A stretch of DNA of 64,000 nucleotides from DTLC01 sp964555645 (GTDB lineage: Bacteria > Verrucomicrobiota > Verrucomicrobiia > Limisphaerales > DTLC01): the NCBI GenBank assembly GCA_964555645.1, contig CAZKTA010000002.1:62001-126000 (forward strand), given 5' to 3'. Of the stretch, positions 9,375 to 17,797 are shown piece by piece (position 1 is the first letter of the stretch; every line of letters starts with the position of its first letter). Under the pieces are notes generated by a model, which ran no database searches, had not been told where the DNA came from, and saw only the letters and a program-made list of their open reading frames with translations. The translations under genes and the position numbers were made by a program.

Positions 9375-10955
9375 TCAGTTCGGCCCAGCCGGCCCAAGCT
9401 TTCCGATTACATGTTCTGCCCCCAGCGCGTCGTATGCAACAAACTCGACCACGCCACAGCTCTCGCGCAAGATGAAGTTACCGGGTGAATCTTCCTCATG
9501 AATCTGGTTGCCCAAAATGAAGTTGTACCAACCAGTGCCGCCGTGCCTTTTGGCGACTTCCATAAATGCCACCCACTCGCCCGGCTGTTCGAGCACCTGC
9601 CGCGCCGCCTTGCGGGTCTCGGCCAGCGAGCCAGTAGTTGCGTCGTTCAATTCCATGTAAAGCGCGTGCATCGCTTCCTGCGCTAATAATGTTGGGAACC
9701 GGACCAGCCGCACCTTTGTCTTGGGCAGCGCAAGATAAATTATGCATCCGAGAATTGCGCTGGTTAACAGGGCAACAGCCGCCAACACGGTAAAATGCTT
9801 AAAAGTTAGTTTCCCAAAAACAGACCGCCCCAGCCAAATGGCGAGCATCCCAATAGCGGCACAACCGGCTGCCCAATTCAATGCAACAGTCAAAGCACCT
9901 TTGCGGCTATAAAGCCAATTCTTCTTCTCTTTAAACGCAGACCATTGGAGCCAAACGTCCTCACGCATTTGAGCGTGGTTAAGTGTCGCGGTCAGTTTGG
10001 TGGCCACGGGCGCACCAGCCACCCATTTGCGCAGCAACGGATGAACTATAGTTGGCCTCGCCGGCAGCCGTATTGTCCAGGCCCGCCCTTCTGTTGGGAT
10101 GGCTGGATAATCAGGCTTAACACAACGTTGCACCTTAAAGTTCCTTGCCCTGGCGCAACGGGGTCCAAACACGTATAGCTCGACTCTAACCGGGCCGTTG
10201 TCGACGCCGGTCAACCGCATCGGATACACTGGTTTGTCGGTTTTGAAGGTGAACGAAAGCGGGTGTGCCGTGCTAGTGTCGAGCTTCGGGTCGTCTCGCC
10301 TCACGTTCACCGCCACAAATACCCAGCCTTCTTTAACGTAGCTTTCTATGACTGGCTCGCTGTTTGTGGGTACGGCGAAGCCGTTGCCACGCAGCCAGGC
10401 CTGAAGCGCGTTGGGATCACACGAGCTAATAGTTGTGGTTTCAAAAATACCGACCAGTTTGCGGTCAAGGATAGAGACGGATCCGCTTGAAGCAGTCGAA
10501 GATATGCCCGCCTTACTTCCAAGCGGCAAGCCGGATAGGAACAACCCAGCCAAAATGACCAAAAAAGCAATTACGAGCGCGTACCGCGTTGACTTTGCAA
10601 TAAAGCGGCCCATACAGCCGATCAGAATTAAAAAAAGAACCAAAAGATAGTAACGTGGCACGTCGTGTTTGATCTGTGGCCGAAATAAATGCGCCAGTGT
10701 CGGGAACAGACCCGTAGTCGCTTCTTCAACAACAGGCTGGCTTGGCAGCGGGATAACCCAAGCAAAGTTTGTGCCTTCACCTGTGAACCGGGTTTCAATT
10801 ACCAGTCGCTCGACACCGTTTGTAAAGTGAATCAGCGCACGCTGGTCCGGTATGGTTACTTTGTCTGGCAGGGCCACCGGCGCAAAGAACTTGCCATCGG
10901 CCAGAGTGGACATCGCCATCAACAGGAATAGAAAGAATCCAACGACACGGCACAT
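9375..10955 (-). CDS. DUF2330-like secreted/membrane protein
   Basis: The N-terminus from the ATG at 10955 (MCRVVGFFLFLLMAMSTLADG) is a good Sec signal peptide; an upstream TTG at 10994 would add 13 residues in front of it and is less likely. After the signal, the segment with ALIHFTNGVERLVIETRF and FAWVIPLPSQP matches the pattern of DUF2330 proteins. Further on there are two adjacent hydrophobic helices (about 105-150) and two more near 365-420 (LNWAAGCAAIGMLAIWLG and VLAAVALLTSAILGCIIYL), then a cytosolic or periplasmic tail. No enzymatic motif is seen and the function is unknown. The next gene in the direction of transcription is the acyl-CoA ligase, 112 bases away. Confidence 0.6.
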   Translation of the reverse strand: MCRVVGFFLFLLMAMSTLADGKFFAPVALPDKVTIPDQRALIHFTNGVERLVIETRFTGEGTNFAWVIPLPSQPVVEEATTGLFPTLAHLFRPQIKHDVPRYYLLVLFLILIGCMGRFIAKSTRYALVIAFLVILAGLFLSGLPLGSKAGISSTASSGSVSILDRKLVGIFETTTISSCDPNALQAWLRGNGFAVPTNSEPVIESYVKEGWVFVAVNVRRDDPKLDTSTAHPLSFTFKTDKPVYPMRLTGVDNGPVRVELYVFGPRCARARNFKVQRCVKPDYPAIPTEGRAWTIRLPARPTIVHPLLRKWVAGAPVATKLTATLNHAQMREDVWLQWSAFKEKKNWLYSRKGALTVALNWAAGCAAIGMLAIWLGRSVFGKLTFKHFTVLAAVALLTSAILGCIIYLALPKTKVRLVRFPTLLAQEAMHALYMELNDATTGSLAETRKAARQVLEQPGEWVAFMEVAKRHGGTGWYNFILGNQIHEEDSPGNFILRESCGVVEFVAYDALGAEHVIGKLGPAGPN

Positions 10956-11023
10956 CGTCGGATACAAAGGTGGCTGCAGTGCACCCAAACGCAAGGAAAA
11001 TCTTGCAGTTCTGGAGGGGAAAG

Positions 11024-14000
11024 TCAGCCCATGGATTCTAGGATGTTTTGGACTTTCTGTTTTGTGCCGTGGAGTTCAACCAGTCGTTGCCGATGTTCAA
11101 CCAAAACCTGGGCAGGCGCCTTTTGTGTAAAGTCGGGATCGCGTAGCTTTTGCTCCAGCCCAGCTATTTCAGCATTGATTTTTTGCAGTTGCTTGACGAG
11201 CCGCGTCTTTTCTGTAGCCAAGTCAATTGTCCCTTCAAGTGGCATATACAATTCACCCAGCTCTGTATGAACCACCGGCATCTTTTGGGAAGGCTCGAAC
11301 CCAGGCACAACCTCGAATGGGTTTGCATTCAGCAAAAGTGCAATCACGGCTGTGTCGTGCTCGGAAAACTCGCGCGCGGGTTTCAGGATGAACCGGATCC
11401 GTTTGTTGGCTGGCACATTGTATTCGCGGCGCAAGTTACGCCCGCGTATAACAAGTTCGTACTTCGCGTTGACGAACTCGTGCACGGCAACGTCCAGCCC
11501 GTACCGCGTGCGGAACTGCGCATCAAACGGCTCAGGCCACGGCGCGAACATGATGGTTTTGCCACCCCGGTCGAGCGGATAATCACGGTTGTACCCCATC
11601 GCATGCCAAAGTTGCTCAGTAATGTGCGGCAGGAAAGGGTGGAACAACCGCAATACATGGCTCAGCACAAAATCAATCACCGCAAGTGTATTGGCACGGC
11701 GCCTGGCCTCTTGCGCTTCAAGTACGGAGTTTGGAGTGCGGATTTCGGATTTCCCCAAAACGGTTTTGCTCGCTTCAACGTACCAGTCGCAATACTCGCT
11801 CCAGAAAAACCGATACAGTACTTGCGTTACCTCATTAAACCTGTACTCGGCGAAAGCCTCGTTTATTTCGCGAATGGCCTGATCGAGCTTTAGCAACAGC
11901 CACCTGTCGTCGCTCGTGAGCAGCGCTGGATCAATTCTATCCGCCGGACTAAATATGGTGTTGGCATCTTGCTTTATGGATTCCTGCACAGTTGGAGCGC
12001 GGTCGGGTGTATGGCACTCCGCAGAACCCTTGGTCTGCAATTGTCTGAACCGGCACGCGTTCCACAGCTTATTGCAGAAGTTCCGCCCCAGCTCAACGTT
12101 TTTCTCGTCGAACAACACATCTTGGCCAAGGGGCGCGCTGCGCATTGTGCCGAACCGCAACGCGTCGGCGCCGTACTTATCAATCAGCTCGAGTGGGTCG
12201 GGTGAGTTGCCGAGGCTTTTACTCATTTTGCGCCCCAACTTGTCGCGAATGATGCCGGTAAAGTATACGTTGCGGAACGGTGGCTTGCCCATGAACTCGT
12301 ACCCAGCCATGATCATCCGCGCAACCCAGAAGAAAATTATGTCAGGACCAGTCACCAGGTCTGTGGTTGGGTAAAACTTGGCCAGCAACTCGTTCTTGGC
12401 GTCTTTTTCGGGGTCGCCTGTCCAACCCATTGTTGCAAAAGGCCAAAGCCAAGAACTAAACCAAGTATCTAGCACATCGGGGTCTTGTTCCCAACCCGGA
12501 CCGGGGCATTCAATTTGACAACGCAACAACCAGTTCGCGCGATTGACGTACTCAACGAATTCGGGCAAATTCCTAAGCGCGCTCGACGAAGGGCAGTCGG
12601 CCAACGTTTCCGTTCGGAGACGCGCCTCTGCAGATTTAGTACCACCGTCGGGCGCGTCTTTTCTTTTGAGAAGCAGATGGTCAAAAAACAGTAGGCCATT
12701 TTTTAACTGTTTTACAACAAGCTGAACCGAATAGTGCTTAGGGCCGATTGCAAGGCTAGCCCAGAAAATATGCACTGCGGTAAACTCAGGCACGCGCGGC
12801 ATATGATTTACTGAACCTATGCGCACCGCAGCCCGTAATAATTCCGGGAGCGCGGCAACGGCTCGGATTTGATCTATACCTGCATAACTAAAAGAGTGCG
12901 TGATACTGCGAAGTCGAACCCGTATGGAAAGACCCGTATGCGAATTCTTGAATTCACCACCGATAATCCCGTGTTCCCGCGCATAAGCAATCGCAGCACG
13001 GCGAAGTGAGCGCGCGGTTGCACCTGTGATCTCGTGCCCTGCGATACGCACCGTTGGCAGGGTCACATCAAGGATTTCCTTTAACTGTCGGTTGTACCAC
13101 ACCGGTATCCTGTGGCCCCACCAGAGCTGCCGACTAATGCACCAGTCGCGCAAGTTCCGCATCCAATGGGTGTAAGTTTTAACCCATCGGGCCGGATGGA
13201 ATACGATCTCGGCGCGCTCAACTGCACGTGTGGCATCTTCGACGCTCGGGTATTTGAGAAACCACTGCTCGCTAAGCATCGGCTCAATCGGCACATGGCT
13301 ACGCTGGCTATAACCGACGTTGTGTACGTAGTCTTCAACTTTGAGTAGCAAACCGAGTTCCTTCAACTGTTCTACCACGGCCTCGCGCGCTTCCATACGA
13401 TCGAGCCCGGCGAACTCCTCACCCGCTGCCGGAGTCATGCAGCCGTCTGGCCCAATCACAACCGTAAACGGTAACCCATGCCGCAGTGCAATTTCGTAGT
13501 CAGCAGGATCATGCGCCGGGGTAACCTTTACACAGCCCGTGCCGAACTTCGGGTCAACAACTTCATCTGCAATGACCGGTATTGGTTTGTTCTGCAAAGG
13601 CAGCAACACTTTACGGCCAATCAGGTTTTTGTACCGTTCGTCGTTCGGGTGAACAGCCACGGCTTCGTCGCCAAGCATAGTTTCCGGCCGTGTAGTGGCG
13701 ACTACGACAAATTCATCTGCCTTCGGTTTGCCAAGTTCATCGAGGATGGGATACTTCAGGTACCACAAGTGTCCCTTTTCTTCGATCATCTCCACTTCCT
13801 CGTCTGAGAGTGCAGTGCGCGCTGCCGGATCCCAATTAACCATTCGCAAGCCACGGTAAATAAGTCCTTTGTTGTACAGCTCGACAAACACCTTCTGCAC
13901 ACAACGCGAATACTCCGGATCCATCGTGAATCGCAACCTGCTCCAGTCGCAAGAACACCCGAGGCGCTTTAGCTGTTGAATGATTATATTGCCGTGTTTT

Positions 14001-14368
14001 TCTTTCCACGCCCAAACGTACTCGAGGAATTTCTCCCGGCCGAGTTCATCCCGGTGTTTCATTACGCCCTGTTTGCGGAGCGTTTTTTCCACAACTGCCT
14101 GTGTAGCTATACCCGCATGATCAGTCCCAGGCAACCAGAGCACTTCCTTACCTTCCATGCGCGCCTTGCGCGCCAGAATGTCTTGGATCGTGTTGTTGAG
14201 TACATGGCCCATGTGCAACACACCGGTCACATTTGGCGGAGGAATGACGATTGAGTAGGCAGGTTTAGCTGAACGCGGGTTTGCAATGAAACATCCCTCG
14301 TTCTCCCAGAAGCTGTACCATTTGGCTTCGACTGCTTTCGGGTCGTAGGCTTTTGGGATTTCGCTCAT
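11024..14368 (-). CDS. valS: Valine--tRNA ligase with a large inserted domain
   Basis: This class I synthetase charges tRNA-Val. The HIGH-type motif HMGH is at residues 52-55 after PPPNVTGVL, the CP1 editing domain is at about 190-345 (TTRPETMLGD, VTPAHDPADYE), QDPDVLDTWFSS is at 628-639, KMSKS is at 714-718, the anticodon-binding helical domain follows, and a C-terminal coiled coil (about 1045-1110) ends the protein. All expected parts are present. At 1114 residues it is about 200 longer than usual: between HRIPVWY (419-425) and QDPDVLDTW, where other ValRS have 20-40 residues, there are about 200 residues of unrelated sequence (see the separate entry). A heptamer repeat is embedded near residue 875. 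cimA lies 62 bases upstream on the same strand. The rest of the core is intact, so the enzyme is probably functional. Confidence 0.95.
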   Translation of the reverse strand: MSEIPKAYDPKAVEAKWYSFWENEGCFIANPRSAKPAYSIVIPPPNVTGVLHMGHVLNNTIQDILARKARMEGKEVLWLPGTDHAGIATQAVVEKTLRKQGVMKHRDELGREKFLEYVWAWKEKHGNIIIQQLKRLGCSCDWSRLRFTMDPEYSRCVQKVFVELYNKGLIYRGLRMVNWDPAARTALSDEEVEMIEEKGHLWYLKYPILDELGKPKADEFVVVATTRPETMLGDEAVAVHPNDERYKNLIGRKVLLPLQNKPIPVIADEVVDPKFGTGCVKVTPAHDPADYEIALRHGLPFTVVIGPDGCMTPAAGEEFAGLDRMEAREAVVEQLKELGLLLKVEDYVHNVGYSQRSHVPIEPMLSEQWFLKYPSVEDATRAVERAEIVFHPARWVKTYTHWMRNLRDWCISRQLWWGHRIPVWYNRQLKEILDVTLPTVRIAGHEITGATARSLRRAAIAYAREHGIIGGEFKNSHTGLSIRVRLRSITHSFSYAGIDQIRAVAALPELLRAAVRIGSVNHMPRVPEFTAVHIFWASLAIGPKHYSVQLVVKQLKNGLLFFDHLLLKRKDAPDGGTKSAEARLRTETLADCPSSSALRNLPEFVEYVNRANWLLRCQIECPGPGWEQDPDVLDTWFSSWLWPFATMGWTGDPEKDAKNELLAKFYPTTDLVTGPDIIFFWVARMIMAGYEFMGKPPFRNVYFTGIIRDKLGRKMSKSLGNSPDPLELIDKYGADALRFGTMRSAPLGQDVLFDEKNVELGRNFCNKLWNACRFRQLQTKGSAECHTPDRAPTVQESIKQDANTIFSPADRIDPALLTSDDRWLLLKLDQAIREINEAFAEYRFNEVTQVLYRFFWSEYCDWYVEASKTVLGKSEIRTPNSVLEAQEARRRANTLAVIDFVLSHVLRLFHPFLPHITEQLWHAMGYNRDYPLDRGGKTIMFAPWPEPFDAQFRTRYGLDVAVHEFVNAKYELVIRGRNLRREYNVPANKRIRFILKPAREFSEHDTAVIALLLNANPFEVVPGFEPSQKMPVVHTELGELYMPLEGTIDLATEKTRLVKQLQKINAEIAGLEQKLRDPDFTQKAPAQVLVEHRQRLVELHGTKQKVQNILESMG
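11725..11752. repeat. Heptamer tandem repeat inside valS
   Basis: On the plus strand the bases read CGGAGTT, TGGAGTG, CGGATTT, CGGATTT, four 7-mers in a row with a shared GGA core. On the coding strand they encode the segment around SEIRTPNSVL (ValS residues about 873-883), in the anticodon-binding part, where it looks like an insertion. The unit differs from the array in the debranching enzyme gene, but the 7-base period is the same. Confidence 0.6.
12500..13090 (-). other. LPD3/PBECR-like domain inserted in ValS
   Basis: ValS residues about 427-622 do not belong to any valyl-tRNA synthetase part I know. The core at about 441-570 has a TGLSIRVR strand, an ITHSFSYAG segment, AVAALPELLRAAV, EFTAVHIF, a YSVQLVVKQ strand and FFDHLLLKR. 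By eye this matches the layout of the LPD3 (large polyvalent protein-associated) and PBECR domains of phage and polymorphic-toxin proteins, which share the barnase/EndoU/colicin/RelE (BECR) fold. The reading frame is uninterrupted. There are no intein splice blocks, so it should remain in the mature enzyme. The remaining 50 residues (about 571-622) are less recognisable. The assignment rests on pattern recognition only. Confidence 0.6.
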
Positions 14369-14430
14369 TGGAAAATTCCACCAAGATTTTAGTCCGCGCT
14401 TGTATCTTCAGCTCGGCGTAATTGTGAGCG

Positions 14431-15990
14431 TCATTTTTGCAGGAGCGCATATTCCATCGAGTCAACAAGCGCCTGCAGGCTTGCCTCGATGATGTTGTCG
14501 CTCACGCCTACGGTACCCCATTGGCGCCTGCCGTCGGTTGACTCGATCAATACCCGCGTTGTGGCTGCGGTACCGGCCGAGGTCTCTAAAATGCGCACTT
14601 TATAATCTGTGAGCTTAACTTTCTTAAGCTGCGGATAAAACTTCGAAAGCGCTGCCCGAAGCGCAACGTCAAGTGCATGCACCGGGCCGTCGCCCTCGGC
14701 AACAGTGTGCGCGAACTGGTTATCGACTCTCACCTTAACAGTGGCTTCGCAAACTGAGTTCGGGCCATCACGCCGCATCGACACGTGATACGCCTGCACT
14801 TCGAACGGCGGTTCACGATGCTTGAGTATTTTGCTTATCAATATAGCCAGTGACCCCTCAGCAGCTTCGAATTCGTACCCTTGGTGTTCAAGTTTTTTTA
14901 CCTGGTGCAATATCTCTTTCAACTCGGGCGTATCCGGAGCCAGCCTGAATCCCAACTCACGCGCCTTTAGGATAATGTTACTTCGGCCTGCCAGGTCACT
15001 GATCAAAACACGCCGCTCGTTGCCAATTGCAGCCGGGTCAACATGCTCGTAGCTGCGCAGCAGTTTTTGGACTGCGTTGACGTGTGTGCCGCCCTTGTGC
15101 GCAAAGGCAGCCTCGCCCACCCAAGGCTGGCGCGGGTCGTGTCGCACATTGGCAATCTCGTCAACAAACTGTGACAATTCCCTGAGTTTGCGCAACGAGC
15201 CGTGTGGCACGCAACGCTTTCGGAGTTTGAGTGCCACAAGCGGAATCACGCTGGTCAGGTTACAATTGCCGGTCCGTTCGCCGTACCCGTTGATGGTGCC
15301 CTGCACATGTGTGGCACCAGCCTCGATCGCAGCAAGCGCGTTTGCAACACCTAGTCCAGTGTCGTTGTGCGTGTGAATGCCCACCGGCACAGTTAGTTTT
15401 GATCGTGCTACGCCAGTAATTTCTGCAATCTCGCTCGGCAAACAACCGCCGTTCGTGTCACAAAGAACAACCAGGTCTGCGCCTGCTTGCTGGGCGGTTA
15501 ACCATGTTGAAATCGCGTAATCTGGATTTGCTTTATACCCGTCGAATGCATGCTCAGCATCATAAATCACGAACTTCTTATGGGCTTTGAGATACCGGAC
15601 CGTGTCGGCAATCATAGCCAAGTTTTCCTCAGGCGAGGTCGCAAGCACATGGCGCACATGCAACAGCCATGTCTTACCGAACACAGTCACCACTGGCGTG
15701 CCAGCCTCGAGCAACATCTGTACCTGTTGGTCCTTGTCAGCGCGCATGCCCTTGCGCCGGGTCGCACCAAACGCGGCAAGCTTCGCGCGCGTGAACTTCC
15801 GCGCGCGCGCCTTAGCGAAAAACTCCATGTCCTTTGGATTCGACCCCGGCCAACCGCCTTCGATGTAATGCACACCGAATGCATCGAGTTTTTCGGCGAT
15901 CCGGAGCTTGTCCGAAACCGAAAAGTTTATGCCCACACCCTGACTACCATCGCGCAGGGTCGTGTCGTATATCTCAATCTCAGTTCTCAC
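14431..15990 (-). CDS. cimA: (R)-citramalate synthase
   Basis: The enzyme condenses pyruvate and acetyl-CoA to citramalate, the threonine-independent entry to isoleucine. It has the DRE-TIM metallolyase barrel: YDTTLRDGSQGVG at residues 8-20, EGGWPGSNPKD near 44, LCDTNGG near 177, and the metal-binding HTHND near 205. The GTINGYGERTGNCNL stretch is typical of the citramalate/isopropylmalate family. A C-terminal LeuA-type allosteric domain follows (about 390-515), with conserved D-x-R-V/L-x-T-S-A-G-T near 470. At 519 residues it fits the long CimA subfamily rather than LeuA; the EGGWPGSNPKD segment also favours CimA. It lies 62 bases before valS, which is a sensible neighbour in branched-chain amino acid use. 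A homocitrate or isopropylmalate synthase role is less likely. Confidence 0.85.
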   Translation of the reverse strand: MRTEIEIYDTTLRDGSQGVGINFSVSDKLRIAEKLDAFGVHYIEGGWPGSNPKDMEFFAKARARKFTRAKLAAFGATRRKGMRADKDQQVQMLLEAGTPVVTVFGKTWLLHVRHVLATSPEENLAMIADTVRYLKAHKKFVIYDAEHAFDGYKANPDYAISTWLTAQQAGADLVVLCDTNGGCLPSEIAEITGVARSKLTVPVGIHTHNDTGLGVANALAAIEAGATHVQGTINGYGERTGNCNLTSVIPLVALKLRKRCVPHGSLRKLRELSQFVDEIANVRHDPRQPWVGEAAFAHKGGTHVNAVQKLLRSYEHVDPAAIGNERRVLISDLAGRSNIILKARELGFRLAPDTPELKEILHQVKKLEHQGYEFEAAEGSLAILISKILKHREPPFEVQAYHVSMRRDGPNSVCEATVKVRVDNQFAHTVAEGDGPVHALDVALRAALSKFYPQLKKVKLTDYKVRILETSAGTAATTRVLIESTDGRRQWGTVGVSDNIIEASLQALVDSMEYALLQK

Positions 15991-16297
15991 AGCTTGCGCA
16001 AAATATTGCGCTTATTTGTACGCATATACCAGCAGATTTGCAAAGTCCAAATCCGCATCTCTGAGCCGTAATCCAGCAGAGCAAAGACGCCGAGCCATTT
16101 TCGGCCTCGTGCATCTGCCGATCAAGAAATGCGCATTCGGCATGGTCTCCTGGATTACCGCTCAAAACCACGTCGAGACATTGCTCAGTCTAAACCACCA
16201 TGATTCGTGGTCACACTTTGCGCCATGTGTCGTGAATTGCAACCTTGTGGTTAAACTCGGCTCCTCGAGTCGTTAAATGTTCTGGGATTTTTAGACT
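15991..16297. other. Divergent intergenic region between cimA and tilS
   Basis: These 307 bases separate divergent cimA and tilS and must hold both promoters, but I cannot pick a convincing pair. An inverted repeat, GTAATCCAG (16068-16076) and CTGGATTAC (16150-16158), has a 73-base loop and may be chance. No supported small gene is seen. Confidence 0.5.
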
Positions 16298-17734
16298 GTG
16301 CCGGGCCAAGTTGATTTTGCACAGGCAAAACTAGCGCGCTACTATCCTGCAGTGCATAAGCTTGTTCACCAAGTCAAAAGCGCCATTGCGACGCATAAGC
16401 TATTGGAGCCAGGCCAAAAAGTATTGGTGGCCGTATCGGGTGGTGTTGATTCAATGGTACTGTTACACGTGTTGACAAAGCTGGCTCGCGCTTCAGGGTG
16501 GCAACTCACAGTAGCGCATTTCAATCATAAACTACGTGGTCGGCAGGCTGATAAAGACGAAAAGTTAGTTGAACAAACTTCAAAACAACTGGGGCTGAAA
16601 TGCGTTTGCGGATGCACAGACGTGCGGCAGTTTGCCAAACAGCACAAACTGTCAATCGAGACCGCTGCACGTACGTGCCGACACAGGTTTCTTGCCCAAA
16701 CAGCCCGCCGACTCGGCATAAACACCATCGCACTTGGTCATCACGCTGACGACCAGGTCGAACTTTTTTTTATTCGATTGTTCCGTGGTGCAAGTGGTGC
16801 AGGAATAGCCGGCATGCACTGGCAAAACCCGTCGCCCGTAGACCCGCAAATCCAACTCATCAGGCCTTTGCTTGGCCTGCCGAAGAAAGCGCTTCTTGAG
16901 TATGCAAAGGCAAACCACATTGTATTCAGACAAGACACCACAAATTATTCGCCTGACTACCTGCGCAACAGGGTCAGAAATATCATGTTACCGTGGCTCA
17001 CGAAACATTTCGGCAACGGGTTCATCAAAACCGTGCCGCGTTTGATGGAACTTATCGGTGCGGAGGCAGATTTTGTTGGTGCCGTTGCCACACGTTGGTT
17101 AAACGCAAGACGCAAAACTACATTCGAAAAGCTGCCAACTGCAGTACAACGACGATTAATTGTGATGCAGTTAGTGGAGCAAGGGATTGTACCTGAGTTT
17201 GACATGGTTGAAAAGCTACGGTTACACAAAGAAACACCCATTAGCATAAGCCCTAAACAACGTGTCCTATGCAGCCGCACAGGCAAGATTCGAATTGTAC
17301 CCGAACAAAGTGCAGCTAACAAAAGGCCACAATTTAGTCGAAAGCAAAAACAGGTTAACTTCGATAGTAGGGCAGGGGACGTTGATTTCGACGGGCTGAG
17401 ATTGCACTGGCAGATCATACAGCGACGAGGAAGTGTAAGATTGCCGGTGTCTCATCAGTGTGAGTTGTTTGATGTTGATAAGGTTGGTCCGGGGGCGATC
17501 TTACGCCACTGGCGGGCTGGGGACAGATTCCAACCAATCGGCTTGTCGAAGGCAGTCAAATTACAAGACATTTTTACTAACCTCAAAATCCCGAAGCCAC
17601 AGCGGCATCGGTTGGTCATTGCGCAAACGCTTGCAGGCGAGATCTTTTGGGTTGAAGGCCTGCGGATTGGTGAGCGATTCAAGCTGGTCAACCAAACGCG
17701 CCGGTTGTTGCGTTGGACGTGGGAAAGATTATAG
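16298..17734 (+). CDS. tilS: tRNA(Ile)-lysidine synthase
   Basis: TilS attaches lysine to C34 of the CAU-anticodon tRNA-Ile so that it reads AUA. The PP-loop ATP-binding motif SGGVDS is at residues 47-52 in KVLVAVSGGVDSMVLLHVL. The following N-type ATPase domain has HFNHKLRG near 70 and LGHHADDQVELFFIRLFRGAS near 147, both typical of TilS. A C-terminal TilS domain is visible near 395-470 (LRHWRAGDRFQPIGL, KLQDIFTNLKIPKPQR, EIFWVEGLRIGERF). At 478 residues the protein is full length. The start is a GTG at 16298. ftsH follows 63 bases downstream on the same strand, a pairing common in bacteria (tilS-ftsH), so the two are probably co-transcribed. Confidence 0.92.
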   Translation: MPGQVDFAQAKLARYYPAVHKLVHQVKSAIATHKLLEPGQKVLVAVSGGVDSMVLLHVLTKLARASGWQLTVAHFNHKLRGRQADKDEKLVEQTSKQLGLKCVCGCTDVRQFAKQHKLSIETAARTCRHRFLAQTARRLGINTIALGHHADDQVELFFIRLFRGASGAGIAGMHWQNPSPVDPQIQLIRPLLGLPKKALLEYAKANHIVFRQDTTNYSPDYLRNRVRNIMLPWLTKHFGNGFIKTVPRLMELIGAEADFVGAVATRWLNARRKTTFEKLPTAVQRRLIVMQLVEQGIVPEFDMVEKLRLHKETPISISPKQRVLCSRTGKIRIVPEQSAANKRPQFSRKQKQVNFDSRAGDVDFDGLRLHWQIIQRRGSVRLPVSHQCELFDVDKVGPGAILRHWRAGDRFQPIGLSKAVKLQDIFTNLKIPKPQRHRLVIAQTLAGEIFWVEGLRIGERFKLVNQTRRLLRWTWERL

Positions 17735-17797
17735 TCTCGGTTTGTTGCCTTTGCGATGGCGGAGTGGTAATGTTAGCCAAGCCGATTTAAACCAGGC

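Noticed and set aside
11150..11893. 247-codon plus-strand open frame
   Set aside because: Antisense to the valS anticodon-binding region; no motif seen.
12500..13090. Intein in ValS
   Set aside because: No splice-site residues, no homing endonuclease or Hint motifs at the boundaries.
12500..13090. Assembly error or frameshift in valS
   Set aside because: The frame stays open across the insert and both flanks are in phase with the family pattern.
16068..16158. Inverted repeat GTAATCCAG/CTGGATTAC as a leader element of cimA
   Set aside because: The loop of 73 bases is long and no T-box or terminator is seen nearby; may be chance.
15962..16276. 104-codon open frame between cimA and tilS
   Set aside because: No motif and irregular composition; overlaps the cimA start.
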